NCBI RefSeq assembly: GCF_018205975.1
Contig: NZ_CP073577.1
Coordinates: 2,666,001-2,730,000 of the forward strand
Source of the DNA: Erythrobacter sp. JK5
GTDB taxonomy: Bacteria; Pseudomonadota; Alphaproteobacteria; Sphingomonadales; Sphingomonadaceae
Direction: 5' to 3'
DNA length: 64,000 nt
Shown: one piece after another, positions 7,763 to 16,781 of the stretch
Layout of the letters: each line of letters begins with the position of its first letter
How positions within the stretch are numbered: position 1 is the first letter of the stretch
Made by a program: the position numbers and the translations under genes
Notes under the pieces: model-generated
What the model saw: only the letters and a program-made list of their open reading frames with translations
What the model was told of the DNA's origin: nothing
Databases searched by the model: none

Positions 7763-9625
7763 ATGCATCGTTTCGACGTTCTCGTGATCGGCGGGGGGCA
7801 CGCCGGCGTCGAGGCTGCCTGTGCGGCGGCCCGGATGGGCGCGCATACCGGATTGGTGAGCTTCGACCTCGAAGCGATCGGAGCGATGAGCTGCAACCCG
7901 GCGATCGGCGGGCTGGGCAAGGGGCATCTGGTTCGCGAGGTCGACGCACTCGACGGCGTGATCGGACGCGCGGCCGATGCCGGGGCGATCCACTACCGCA
8001 TGCTCAACCGCTCGAAGGGCAGCGCCGTCTGGGGTCCGCGCGTGCAGGCCGATCGCAGGTTGTTCAAGGCGTCGGTCCAGGCGCAGGTGAGGGCGCAGGC
8101 CAGGCTCGACCTGATCGAGGGCGAAGCCGCCGCCCTGGTGCTCGAGGGCGGCGCGGTCGCCGGGCTGGATCTTGCCGACGGCACAGTCCTTCGCGCGCGC
8201 CGCGTCATCCTGTGCACAGGGACTTTTCTCGGGGGCGTGCTGTTCCGCGGCGAAGAGCGGTTTGAGGGGGGGCGCATCGGTGAAAACGCCGCGATCCGGC
8301 TCGCCGAGCAATTGCACGGTGCGAATTTGCCGATGGCGCGGCTCAAGACCGGCACCCCGCCACGGCTGGATGGGCGCACGATCGACTGGGCGGCTCTACC
8401 CGAGCAGCCTTCCGACGCCGAGCCATGGACGATGTCGCCTCTGACGCCGAACCGCCTGAATCCGCAGGTTTTTTGCGCGATCACACGGACGACGCAGGTG
8501 GCCCATGATGCGATTCGCGCCAACCTGCACCGATCGCCGCTGTTTTCCGGCGCCATCGGCGCGGCCGGTCCGCGGTATTGTCCGTCGATCGAGGACAAGA
8601 TCCACCGGTTCGGCGATCGCGACGGACATCAGGTGTTTCTCGAACCCGAGGGGCTGGCGAGTCATCTCGTCTACCCGAACGGCATCAGCACGTCGCTGCC
8701 GGTCGATGTGCAGGAGACTGTGGTGCGCGCCATGCCGGGGCTCGAACGCGTTACCATCGTCGAACCCGGTTACGCGGTGGAATACGATCACATCGATCCG
8801 CGCGCGCTGACTCCCGACCTGCAGTTGCGTGCCATTCCCGGCCTGTATTGTGCCGGGCAGATCAACGGGACCACGGGATACGAAGAAGCGGCGGCGCAGG
8901 GTCTTGTCGCAGGGCTCGAGGCGGCGGCTGCGGAACTGGGCAGGGACGCGCCGCGGCTCGACCGTGCGAACTCGTATATCGCTGTAATGCTGGATGATTT
9001 GACGCTGCAGGGTGTCAGCGAGCCGTACCGGATGTTGACCGCGCGCGCGGAGTATCGCTTGCGCCTCCGGGCAAACAATGCGGCCACCCGCCTGACCGCT
9101 ATCGGTGTTGCGGCCGGTTGCGTTGGAGAGCAGCGCCGCAGGTGGATGGAGCAGCGCGAAACGGCCCGTGCCGAACTCACTGCCGCGTTTGCCCGGACAG
9201 TGCACGCCCGGGAACTGGTGGACGCTGGCCTGTCTGTACGGCGCGACAGCGGCGAGAAACCGGTGGCGGAGTGGCTGCGACACGACGGGATCGATTTCGA
9301 TGCCGTTCGTCCCTGGATGGGCGCGTTGCCGGAATTCGACCTATCGCTTGCGGAAGAGATGGCCGAGGATGCCGCGTACGCACCCTATCTCGCGCGTCAG
9401 GATGCCGAACTGCGCGATTTGCGGGCCAGCGAAGAGCTGCCGCTGCCGGGTGACTTCCCCTATGCGGCGGTGCCCGGCCTGTCGAACGAGATGATCGAGC
9501 GGCTGTCTGCCGCGGCACCGACGACGCTCGCGGCGGCGAGCCGTGTTCCGGGCGTCACCCCGGCGGCGCTGTCGGCCTTGCTGGTGCATGCTCGACGCCA
9601 CCAGTCCAGCCAGCGCGCCGCGTGA
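7763..9625 (+). CDS. mnmG: tRNA U34 carboxymethyltransferase subunit MnmG (GidA)
   Basis: A 620-residue FAD-dependent partner of MnmE. The N-terminal dinucleotide-binding motif [19 protein letters not shown], the [19 protein letters not shown] block and GTFLGGVLF are intact, as is the C-terminal helical domain with [11 protein letters not shown]. The ATG at 7763 places the FAD motif at residue 6 as in other MnmG proteins; the 12 codons before it in frame belong to the intergenic stretch. Its stop overlaps the GTG of rsmG. Confidence 0.97.
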   Translation: MHRFDVLVIGGGHAGVEAACAAARMGAHTGLVSFDLEAIGAMSCNPAIGGLGKGHLVREVDALDGVIGRAADAGAIHYRMLNRSKGSAVWGPRVQADRRLFKASVQAQVRAQARLDLIEGEAAALVLEGGAVAGLDLADGTVLRARRVILCTGTFLGGVLFRGEERFEGGRIGENAAIRLAEQLHGANLPMARLKTGTPPRLDGRTIDWAALPEQPSDAEPWTMSPLTPNRLNPQVFCAITRTTQVAHDAIRANLHRSPLFSGAIGAAGPRYCPSIEDKIHRFGDRDGHQVFLEPEGLASHLVYPNGISTSLPVDVQETVVRAMPGLERVTIVEPGYAVEYDHIDPRALTPDLQLRAIPGLYCAGQINGTTGYEEAAAQGLVAGLEAAAAELGRDAPRLDRANSYIAVMLDDLTLQGVSEPYRMLTARAEYRLRLRANNAATRLTAIGVAAGCVGEQRRRWMEQRETARAELTAAFARTVHARELVDAGLSVRRDSGEKPVAEWLRHDGIDFDAVRPWMGALPEFDLSLAEEMAEDAAYAPYLARQDAELRDLRASEELPLPGDFPYAAVPGLSNEMIERLSAAAPTTLAAASRVPGVTPAALSALLVHARRHQSSQRAA

Positions 9626-10263
9626 GCGCGCCCACAATAATCCGAACCGAGAGCGAGGCACGTGAGTACACCGCGCGCTGGGCCGATGACGCGGCGATGG
9701 CGCGGCTCGAACGGTTTTCAGACTTGTTGCTCGCCGAAAACCAGGCTCAGAACCTGATCAGCAAGCCTTCCGAAGCGGCGCTGTGGCAGCGGCACATCGC
9801 CGACAGCGCGCAATTGCTCGAACATGTTCCACGTGAAACAATTGCGGGCACGGCGCCGGGGCCCTGGCTCGACCTCGGAACGGGTGCGGGATTCCCCGGA
9901 TTGGTCATCGCGGCGATCTGCCCGCACCTTGATGTCGTTCTGGTCGAATCGCGGCCCCGCCGCAGCGCGTTCTTGCGCGACAGTGTCGACAATCTCGGCC
10001 TGCGAAACTGCCGGGTAGTTGGTGAGCGGCTCGAACGGGTCAAACCTTTCAAAAGCTGGGTCATTTCGGCACGCGCCTTCGCTCCGCTGGAAAAGCTCCT
10101 CCGTTTATCCGCACCGTTCTCCACAAACCGGACCCTCTACCTCTTGCCCAAAGGGCGCTCGGCAACGCACGAACTGAATGCACTCAAGCCGTCGATTCGC
10201 GCGATGTTTCACGTGGAACGGTCTCTGACCGACGACGAAGCGGGCATCATCACCCGTGCCTGA
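9622..10263 (+). CDS. rsmG: 16S rRNA (guanine527-N7)-methyltransferase RsmG (GidB)
   Basis: A 213-residue Rossmann-fold methyltransferase that makes m7G527 in 16S rRNA using SAM. The SAM loop [15 protein letters not shown] is near residue 80, preceded by [19 protein letters not shown], the usual RsmG segment. The GTG start overlaps the mnmG stop as GTGA, implying translational coupling. The coding sequence carries two parS sites, read as FHVE and MFHV-type stretches near the middle and end. Confidence 0.95.
   Translation: MSAPTIIRTESEAREYTARWADDAAMARLERFSDLLLAENQAQNLISKPSEAALWQRHIADSAQLLEHVPRETIAGTAPGPWLDLGTGAGFPGLVIAAICPHLDVVLVESRPRRSAFLRDSVDNLGLRNCRVVGERLERVKPFKSWVISARAFAPLEKLLRLSAPFSTNRTLYLLPKGRSATHELNALKPSIRAMFHVERSLTDDEAGIITRA
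9825..9840. promoter_or_regulatory. parS: parS centromere site 3 (inside rsmG)
   Basis: TGTTCCACGTGAAACA, a perfect 16-of-16 match to the parS consensus TGTTNCACGTGAAACA, inside rsmG about 480 bp before parA. Confidence 0.95.
10205..10220. promoter_or_regulatory. parS: parS centromere site 4 (3' end of rsmG)
   Basis: TGTTTCACGTGGAACG, 15 of 16 to the parS consensus, 89 bp before the parA start. ParB binding so close may also autoregulate parAB. Confidence 0.92.
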
Positions 10264-10308
10264 GAGTGCGAAGCGCGCTATAGGTCGCGCATAAGAGAAG
10301 GAATTTCC

Positions 10309-11085
10309 ATGCTGACGATCGCCATTGCGAACCAGAAGGGCGGGGTGGGCAAGACGACCACCGCGATCAATATCGCCACCGCAATGGCTGCGACCGGATG
10401 GAAAACCCTCCTGATCGACCTCGACCCCCAAGGCAACGCTTCGACCGGGATGGGTGTTGGCGCGGGCGCGCGAGGATTCTCGAGCTACGACGTTGTGGTC
10501 GACCAACTGCCGCTGACCGAGGCGATCGGCCCGACCGGCATTCCCGGACTGGATATTGTCCCGGCAACTCAGGACCTTAGCGGAGCCGAAGTGGAGCTGG
10601 TTTCGGTCGAGGAGCGTACCGCCCGGCTCGCGCAAGCCCTTGAAGGGCACCGCGGTCATGAAATCTGCTTCATCGATTGCCCGCCGTCGCTCGGGTTGCT
10701 GACTCTCAACGCGCTGTGCGCGGCCGATACGCTACTGGTGCCGCTGCAATGCGAGTTCTTCGCGCTCGAAGGGCTGAGCCAGCTGCTGCAGACCGTTGAG
10801 CGGGTCCAGCAGCGGTTCAATCCCGCACTCGGGATTATTGGCGTGGCGCTGACGATGTTCGATCGCCGTAACCGCCTGACCGACCAGGTTGCCGACGATG
10901 TGCGCGATTGCCTCGGCAATCTCGTGTTCGAAACGGTCATCCCGCGCAACGTGCGCCTGTCCGAAGCGCCGAGCCACGGGCTCCCGGCGCTGGTTTACGA
11001 CAAGGATTGCATGGGAAGTCGCGCCTATATGGGGCTTGCGCGCGAGCTGATCGGCCGGTTTCCGCCCGAAAGGCAGGCGGCATGA
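10309..11085 (+). CDS. parA: Chromosome partitioning ATPase ParA
   Basis: A 258-residue Walker-type ATPase that positions ParB-parS complexes and drives origin segregation. The deviant Walker A KGGVGKTTTAINIA is at residues 10-20, the A' region LIDLDPQGNASTGMG follows, and FIDCPPSLGLLT is Walker B. Downstream LTMFDRRNRLTDQVADDVR is typical of chromosomal (Soj-type) ParA. It has no N-terminal DNA-binding extension, so it is not a plasmid type Ia ParA. The gene overlaps parB by ATGA. Confidence 0.97.
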   Translation: MLTIAIANQKGGVGKTTTAINIATAMAATGWKTLLIDLDPQGNASTGMGVGAGARGFSSYDVVVDQLPLTEAIGPTGIPGLDIVPATQDLSGAEVELVSVEERTARLAQALEGHRGHEICFIDCPPSLGLLTLNALCAADTLLVPLQCEFFALEGLSQLLQTVERVQQRFNPALGIIGVALTMFDRRNRLTDQVADDVRDCLGNLVFETVIPRNVRLSEAPSHGLPALVYDKDCMGSRAYMGLARELIGRFPPERQAA

Positions 11086-12071
11086 CCGAAAAACCGACCG
11101 ATCCGATCCGCTTTACCGTGCCGCAGCGCGGCCCCGCCGATCGCAAGATGAAGCTGGGCAAGGGGCTGGGCGCGCTGCTGGGCGAGAGCCGGCGCGAAGA
11201 GCCGCTGGTGCATCCGGACGCTTCCGAAGACCCGCAGACAACCGATGGGACGGTGCCGCGCGGCACTACTCCTCTGAAAACACTGTCGATTGCGTCGATC
11301 GAACCGCTGCCGAACAACCCGCGCAAGCATTTCGACGAGGCGGCGCTCGACGAACTCGCTTCGTCGATCGCGGTGCGCGGGGTGATCCAGCCGATCATCG
11401 TTCGCCCAAAGGGCAATGGCCGGTTCGAGCTGGTGGCTGGCGAGCGCCGTTGGCGGGCCGCGCAAAAGGCGCGCCTGCACGAGATCCCAGCACTGGTGCG
11501 CGAACTCGACGACCGCGAGGTCATGGCGCTCGCGCTGATCGAGAACCTGCAACGCGAAGATCTGAATCCGGTAGAAGAAGCACGGGCTTATCAGACGCTT
11601 AGCGACGACGAAGGGATGACCCAGGCGGAAATCGCCCGGATGGTTGAAAAGTCGCGCAGCCATGTCGCAAATATCCAGCGCTTGCTCAATCTCCCTGGCG
11701 AAGTGCTCGATCTGGTCGAGAGCGGGAGCTTGTCGATGGGGCACGCCCGGGCGCTGATCGGACAGGACGATGCGGCGTCGCTCGCGCAGCGCGCCGTCAA
11801 CGACAACCTGTCGGTGCGCGACATCGAAAAGCTGGTTCGCCAGCTGAACCGCAAAGCCGGCGACACTGTGTCCCGCGGCTCTGCCAACCGCGCCACTTCG
11901 ACCGAAAACGCCGATATTGCTGCGGTCCAGAGCCATCTCGAGGAATTTCTCGGGCTGAGAGTGCGAATCAAGGCCGATGCAGACCCCCGCTCGGGAGCGA
12001 TCACGATCCGCTACAACACGCTCGATCAGCTCGATCTCGTGTGCCAGCGACTGACCGGCGGCGACATTTAG
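11082..12071 (+). CDS. parB: Chromosome partitioning protein ParB
   Basis: A 329-residue parS-binding CTPase. The N-terminal ParA-contacting segment KLGKGLGALLGE starts near residue 24. The CTP-binding GERRWRAA and ENLQREDLNPVEEA boxes follow, then the helix-turn-helix MTQAEIARMVEKSRSHVANI and a C-terminal dimerisation domain. The ATG overlapping the parA stop was chosen because it gives the standard N-terminus; a longer in-frame extension would read through parA. Four matching parS sites lie 0.9-4 kb upstream. Confidence 0.97.
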   Translation: MTEKPTDPIRFTVPQRGPADRKMKLGKGLGALLGESRREEPLVHPDASEDPQTTDGTVPRGTTPLKTLSIASIEPLPNNPRKHFDEAALDELASSIAVRGVIQPIIVRPKGNGRFELVAGERRWRAAQKARLHEIPALVRELDDREVMALALIENLQREDLNPVEEARAYQTLSDDEGMTQAEIARMVEKSRSHVANIQRLLNLPGEVLDLVESGSLSMGHARALIGQDDAASLAQRAVNDNLSVRDIEKLVRQLNRKAGDTVSRGSANRATSTENADIAAVQSHLEEFLGLRVRIKADADPRSGAITIRYNTLDQLDLVCQRLTGGDI

Positions 12072-12103
12072 TCGAACTTAACCGAGCGACAAGCGACCAG
12101 GAG

Positions 12104-12126
12104 CGCGCAAATGCGCGTTTTGCGCG
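12104..12126 (+). terminator. Weak hairpin after parB; gap before DUF4402 gene
   Basis: CGCGCAAA and TTTGCGCG form 8-bp arms around a 7-nt loop 33 bp after parB. There is no T run, so it may be a processing hairpin or a Rho-independent terminator of low strength. The remainder of the 230-bp gap holds a TTAACCAT motif (12155-12162) resembling a CtrA half site and a GC-rich stretch with several possible stems before the DUF4402 gene. No riboswitch class could be recognised. Confidence 0.35.
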
Positions 12127-12301
12127 GGATTCCGCGCCAATTCCTACTGCGCTGTTAACCATACCTAAAAACGAACTCTGAACCCGGTGATCCTACTTAG
12201 GCGAGGCGAACGGGCGGCTATGCCCGCTCGGCAGGCTCCCCCGGGCAAAATCGGATCGGGGTGCCTGCAACGGGATATGACCACGCTTGGAAGGACCAAT
12301 A

Positions 12302-12850
12302 ATGACTAAGACTCTTCGCTTCGGGGCCGCCGGCATCACGATGTTTGCCGCCCTCGGAATGGGCACCGCAGCCCACGCCGACACCGCCACTGCCGATGCA
12401 TCGGCCGAGGTTCTCGACGCACTCGTTCTCACCAACACTGCCGCGCTCGATTTCGGCGCGATGGTCGTGAGCGGCGCCGGCACCGTGGTTCTCGACCCGG
12501 CCAACTCGCTGACCTGCACCGATCCGGACATCGTCTGCTCGGGCACCACTTCGGCGGCCGCGTTCACCGTTGAAGGCACCGCCAACAAGGCCGTGACCAT
12601 CAACCTGCCGACCGGCACCGTGAACCTGCGTCACCCGAACTACAACGCCGCGACCAGCGCCGGCGAGCACACGATCGAACTCGACACCTTCACGTCGAGC
12701 GACAACAACGCGACGTCGGGCGATCCCGAAGTTACGCTCGACGGGACGGGCGATGGCAGCTTCACCGTGGGCGGCACGATCACCATCGACGGCAGCGAAG
12801 AAGCCGGCCTGTTCGAAGCGACCTTCGACGTATCGGTCGAATATTCGTAA
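12302..12850 (+). CDS. DUF4402 domain secreted protein (putative pilin-like subunit)
   Basis: A 182-residue protein with a signal peptide (MTKTLRFGAAGITMFAALGM, cleavage likely after AHA near residue 29) and a beta-rich mature domain of the DUF4402 type. ALDFGAMVVSGAGTVVLDP and the Thr/Asp-rich later strands are characteristic. The family occurs beside chaperones and ushers and is thought to resemble fimbrial subunits, but no member here is characterised. There is one Cys pair (TCTDPDIVC). Its own terminator follows directly, so it can be made in excess of the chaperone and usher, as subunit genes usually are. Confidence 0.85.
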   Translation: MTKTLRFGAAGITMFAALGMGTAAHADTATADASAEVLDALVLTNTAALDFGAMVVSGAGTVVLDPANSLTCTDPDIVCSGTTSAAAFTVEGTANKAVTINLPTGTVNLRHPNYNAATSAGEHTIELDTFTSSDNNATSGDPEVTLDGTGDGSFTVGGTITIDGSEEAGLFEATFDVSVEYS

Positions 12851-12896
12851 TAACGCACCGGGTTGCGCCTGATCCAGGCGCCCCGCTGAAATCAGG

Positions 12897-12928
12897 AAAG
12901 CCGCGCCTCTCCCCGGGGCGCGGCTTTT
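12897..12928 (+). terminator. Rho-independent terminator after DUF4402 gene
   Basis: AAAGCCGCGCC (12897-12907) pairs perfectly with GGCGCGGCTTT (12917-12927), a 9-nt loop and a following T give a strong hairpin 46 bp after the stop. It would decouple or attenuate transcription into the chaperone gene. Confidence 0.85.
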
Positions 12929-12959
12929 CGCATGCGCGGCCCGGATTTGCGCGCGCGAT

Positions 12960-12974
12960 TTAATCATCCTTAAC
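12960..12974 (+). promoter_or_regulatory. CtrA-like TTAA repeat upstream of chaperone gene
   Basis: TTAA-N6-TTAAC lies 83 bp before the chaperone ATG. The alphaproteobacterial CtrA consensus is TTAA-N7-TTAA, so the spacing is one short. A TTAACCAT half-site-like motif also lies before the DUF4402 gene. Regulation by CtrA is inference only. Confidence 0.3.
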
Positions 12975-13056
12975 CCTATCCGCTTACCACACTCGGTGAA
13001 ACCACGCAGGTCCGCGCGCAGGCGCGGGCTGCGACTTACCGGGGGTCTCACTGTCG

Positions 13057-13893
13057 ATGTCATTCAAATCGTTCCGTAAATGCGCTCGCAGGGCAATGAC
13101 CGCCGCCGTGTTGGCCGCAGCTGCATTCGCAGCCCCGGTTAACGCCCAGGGCGACTTGCTGGTGGCGCCGACCCGCGTGATTCTCGATGGCAGTCGCGGA
13201 ACCGAGGTGATCCTCAGCAATATCGGCAGCGAGGAAGCGACTTACCGGATCGGGCTCGAACTGCGGCGGATGGAAGAGAACGGGCGGCTCGTTCCGGTCG
13301 AGAAGGCCGAGGCCAATGCGACCGAGGAAGCTGCACTCGGCATGATCCGCTATGCCCCGCGGCGAATCACCCTGCCGCCGGGCCAGCCGCAGGCGGTGCG
13401 CCTGGCCGCGCGTCCGGGCGCCGACCTGCCCGACGGCGAGTACCGGGTGCACATGTCGTTCAAGGCAATTCCCAAGCCGCGCTCGGTGACCGAGCAGCAA
13501 ACCCAGGCACAGGGCGTTTCGATCCAGCTGATCCCGATTTACGGAGTGACGATCCCGATCATCGTGCGCCACGGTCGTCTCGAGGCGCAGGTCGCGATCA
13601 ACCAGCCGAAAATCGTCGCCGGAGAGAACGGCCCCGAACTCGCGGTCACCATGAGCCGCGCGGGCGACAGCTCGGTCTATGGCGAACTGCGCATCACCAA
13701 GCCGGGGCTGGACGATCCGATCGCGCTGCTGCGCGGCGTTGCGATCTATCCCGAGATCGGCACCCGCGAATTGCGCATCCAGCTGACCGAGCAGCAGGCC
13801 GCCAGCATCACCGGCCAGCTGCGTTTCGAATATCGCGAGATGCCCGAAGCCGGCGGCGGCCTGATCGCCGCAGTCGACGCCTTCGTCGGCTGA
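13057..13893 (+). CDS. Periplasmic PapD-like fimbrial chaperone
   Basis: A 278-residue protein with a signal peptide ending in VNAQ near residue 31. The mature N-terminus GDLLVAPTRVILDGSRGTEVIL, the conserved Tyr/Arg strand ATYRIGLELRRM and the proline-rich segment LPPGQPQAVRLAAR fit the immunoglobulin-like first domain of pilus chaperones, which hold subunits by donor-strand complementation. The second domain (about 165-278) is less typical. It lies between the DUF4402 gene and the usher-like gene, which supports a chaperone role. Confidence 0.85.
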   Translation: MSFKSFRKCARRAMTAAVLAAAAFAAPVNAQGDLLVAPTRVILDGSRGTEVILSNIGSEEATYRIGLELRRMEENGRLVPVEKAEANATEEAALGMIRYAPRRITLPPGQPQAVRLAARPGADLPDGEYRVHMSFKAIPKPRSVTEQQTQAQGVSIQLIPIYGVTIPIIVRHGRLEAQVAINQPKIVAGENGPELAVTMSRAGDSSVYGELRITKPGLDDPIALLRGVAIYPEIGTRELRIQLTEQQAASITGQLRFEYREMPEAGGGLIAAVDAFVG

Positions 13894-13931
13894 GGCGACG
13901 GATTGGCGGCTTGAGGGCTGCACACAAGACC

Positions 13932-16760
13932 ATGACCAAGCGTCGATCCCGGATCCTGAACGCCGCCGCAAGACTTGCGGTGGCGCTTGGCGCATCCGCG
14001 CTCGGCGCGCTTGCATTGCCCCCTCCGGCCCTGGCGCAGCAGGACGATGTCGCGCGCTTGCCTGCCGGGTGGCAGGCAAACGAGGACGATTTCCTTTTTC
14101 TCCAGCTGGTTATCGAAAACTACAAGCTCACCTACGACGTGCGCGGATACCAGACCGATCGCGGCGTGTGCCTCGATCTTGCCGACGTCATTCAGTCGCT
14201 CGACCTGCCGGTGCGGATCGACAAGAAGTCGCGCCGCGCAACTGGCTGGCTGTTCAGCGAGGACCAGACATTCACCCTCGACCGCGAGCAGAATACAGTA
14301 CAAAACGTGAACACAGGGCGCGCGCCGGTTGCGCGCGACATTTACGATACGCCCGAAGGGTGGTGTGTCGATACCGCTGCCCTGTCGCGCTGGTTCGGGA
14401 TCGATTTCCGGCCCGATCTGTACAACGCGGTGGTGCGGCTCAAGACCGACCGCGAACTGCCGTTCATCAAGGCGATCGAGCGCAGAAGTCGTGCCGCGCG
14501 ACTTCGTGCCAAGCCGAAACAGTTCGACCTGACCAAATTCCCCAACGCAGAAATGGAATATCGCCCGTGGCGGACCCCGTCGCTCGATGTGGTGGCGCAG
14601 GCTGGCTACCGCACCGGCAATGCGATCGGCGGGCGCGACGGGGGTTCGGGTCGGCTTGAACTCTATGCCGCGGGCGAGGCGCTCGGGGCCAGCTACACCG
14701 CGCGGATTGCGACCGACGACCAGCTATCTCCGCAGACGGTGCGTCTGCGCGCCTATCGCAACGATCCAGACGGCAATCTGCTCGGACCGCTCAAGGCCAC
14801 GCAGGTCGCCGCTGGCGATGTCGAAACCGTCGCGGGGCGGCTGACCGGGCAGACGGCGATCGGTCGCGGTGCCTTCGTCAGCAATCGCCCGCTGGGGCAG
14901 ACATCGCGGTTCGATACGACGACGCTGCGCGGCACCCTGCCTGCCGGCTGGGATGCAGAGCTTTACCGCAACGGTCAGCTGATCGGATTCCAGGACGATC
15001 GCGGCGACGGGCGCTACGAATTCATCGATGTCGAGCTGTTCTATGGCCGCAATGATCTGGAAGTCGTGCTGTACGGACCGCAGGGCCAGATCCGGCGCGA
15101 AACCTCATCGGTCCCGGTCGGATTCAACCAGATCGAGCCCGGCCAGACGTATTATTGGGCGGGAGTGGTCCAGAACCAGCGCGATCTGTTCGATCTCGGC
15201 AACGGGATCGAGCGCGCGCCGCAGAAGTGGCGCTGGGGCGTCGGGGTCGAACGCGGGCTGGATCAGAGGACAAGCGCCGCGATCGGCGTGCAGAACCTGT
15301 TTTTTGCCGGAGCCCGCCGCACCTATGCGGAGGGTTCTGTCGCACGCAGTTTCGGGCGGATGCAGCTCGAACTGGTCGGCGCGCATGAATTCGGCGCGGG
15401 CAGCGTCGCCGAACTGAATGCGGCAGGCCGGTTCGGTCGCTTGAATTTCGGTGCCAACACTCTGATTTCGTTCGGTAACTTTACCAGCGAATTCGTTACC
15501 CAGGATCTCGATTACCGAGCCGGCTTTACCGTCGACACGTCGCTTGCGCTTGGCCGGTTTGGATTGCCGATCCAGGCCGAGGCGGTGCATTCGAAGCTCA
15601 AGGACGAGTCCGAGGTCAACGAATTCCTGCTGACCACCTCGGTCAATGCCGGCCGTGCGGCGTTTTCCGCGCAGCTCGACCACCGCGAACGATCGGCCAG
15701 CCCGACCGCGCGGGCCTCGGCCGATACGCGGTTGCGGCTGCTCGCCAATGCGCGGTTCAAGGGCCTGCGGGTGCGTGGCAATGCCGCATTCCTGCTCAAT
15801 GGCCGACAAAAGGGGTTCGACAATGCGACGGTGCGGGTCGACAAGGACATCGATGACGTATCCGACCTCCAGGCCGAGGTCGAGTATACGGCACGGCAGG
15901 ACGAATTCCGTTTCGCTGCGGGTTATACGCGGCGGTTCGACAAGTTCTCGCTGCGCAGCGATGCCTACGTCACCTCTAGCGGCGGGATCGGGGCGAACAT
16001 CCAGCTCGCCTTCAGCCTCGGGCCCGATCCGGTCGGGGGCGGGGTCCGCGTGACTCATTCCAAGCTCGCGCGCAGCGGCCAGGCCGCGGTCACGGTGTTC
16101 CGCGACGACGACGGCAACGGCGTGCGCGATCCGGGCGAGGAATTGCTCAAGGACGTGCTGGTCGAAGCCGGGTTGCGCCGCACCGATGCCATCACCGGCG
16201 AGAATGGCCGCGCGATCGTCGACGATCTGCGACCTTTCCGCCCGGTGCTGGTCGGGGTCGACGAAAGCTCGCTGGGCGATCCGTTCCTCGCCCCGGCGGT
16301 CAAGGGGATCGTGCTGACCCCGCGCCCCGGCGTCGTCGCGCAGATCGAGCTACCGGTATCGCCGACCGGCGAGGTCGAGGGCATGCTGCTCAATCCCGCC
16401 GGGGTCGAACAGCCGGGCGTCGCGCTCGAGCTGGTCGATCTGCGCGGCAACCTCGTTGCGACCACGATCAGCGAATTCGACGGCTTCTTCCTGCTGCAGA
16501 AGGTGCCCTATGGCGAATACCGCCTGCGCGTGGCCGAGGCCGCGGCGAACACGCTGTCAGTGGCAAGCGATCTGACGAGCGCAAGGCCGGGGGGCACTCT
16601 GACGGTCAACCGCGCCAACGACATCGTGCGGCTCGGCCCGATCAAACTCCGCCGAAACGATCCGCCCGAGCGCAATCGCGCGGGCGAAACGACCATCGCC
16701 GCTGCGCCGGTCGGCCCGGCGAGCGGCGATCCCCTGGCCGACGATACCCCGCTTCCCTGA
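13932..16760 (+). CDS. Large usher-like outer-membrane protein with C-terminal carboxypeptidase-regulatory-like domains
   Basis: A 942-residue protein with a signal peptide (ending LALPPPALAQ). An N-terminal globular domain (about 30-200) precedes a beta-rich barrel region with the usher signatures PLGQTSRFDTTTLRGTLPAG, AELYRNGQLIGFQ and VVLYGPQGQIR. Residues of about 710-860 read as repeated CarboxypepD/SpaA-like beta sandwiches (VFRDDDGNGVRDPGEE; SEFDGFFLLQKVPYGEYRLRV). ATG at 13932 was preferred to an upstream TTG because it starts the signal peptide. It fits secretion and assembly of the DUF4402 protein, yet is longer and differently arranged than classical FimD. Confidence 0.82.
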   Translation: MTKRRSRILNAAARLAVALGASALGALALPPPALAQQDDVARLPAGWQANEDDFLFLQLVIENYKLTYDVRGYQTDRGVCLDLADVIQSLDLPVRIDKKSRRATGWLFSEDQTFTLDREQNTVQNVNTGRAPVARDIYDTPEGWCVDTAALSRWFGIDFRPDLYNAVVRLKTDRELPFIKAIERRSRAARLRAKPKQFDLTKFPNAEMEYRPWRTPSLDVVAQAGYRTGNAIGGRDGGSGRLELYAAGEALGASYTARIATDDQLSPQTVRLRAYRNDPDGNLLGPLKATQVAAGDVETVAGRLTGQTAIGRGAFVSNRPLGQTSRFDTTTLRGTLPAGWDAELYRNGQLIGFQDDRGDGRYEFIDVELFYGRNDLEVVLYGPQGQIRRETSSVPVGFNQIEPGQTYYWAGVVQNQRDLFDLGNGIERAPQKWRWGVGVERGLDQRTSAAIGVQNLFFAGARRTYAEGSVARSFGRMQLELVGAHEFGAGSVAELNAAGRFGRLNFGANTLISFGNFTSEFVTQDLDYRAGFTVDTSLALGRFGLPIQAEAVHSKLKDESEVNEFLLTTSVNAGRAAFSAQLDHRERSASPTARASADTRLRLLANARFKGLRVRGNAAFLLNGRQKGFDNATVRVDKDIDDVSDLQAEVEYTARQDEFRFAAGYTRRFDKFSLRSDAYVTSSGGIGANIQLAFSLGPDPVGGGVRVTHSKLARSGQAAVTVFRDDDGNGVRDPGEELLKDVLVEAGLRRTDAITGENGRAIVDDLRPFRPVLVGVDESSLGDPFLAPAVKGIVLTPRPGVVAQIELPVSPTGEVEGMLLNPAGVEQPGVALELVDLRGNLVATTISEFDGFFLLQKVPYGEYRLRVAEAAANTLSVASDLTSARPGGTLTVNRANDIVRLGPIKLRRNDPPERNRAGETTIAAAPVGPASGDPLADDTPLP

Positions 16761-16781
16761 GGGATCGCGGGCGACAGACCG

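Noticed and set aside
12163..12290. Riboswitch upstream of the DUF4402 gene
   Set aside because: GC-rich stems are possible but no known riboswitch consensus could be matched.
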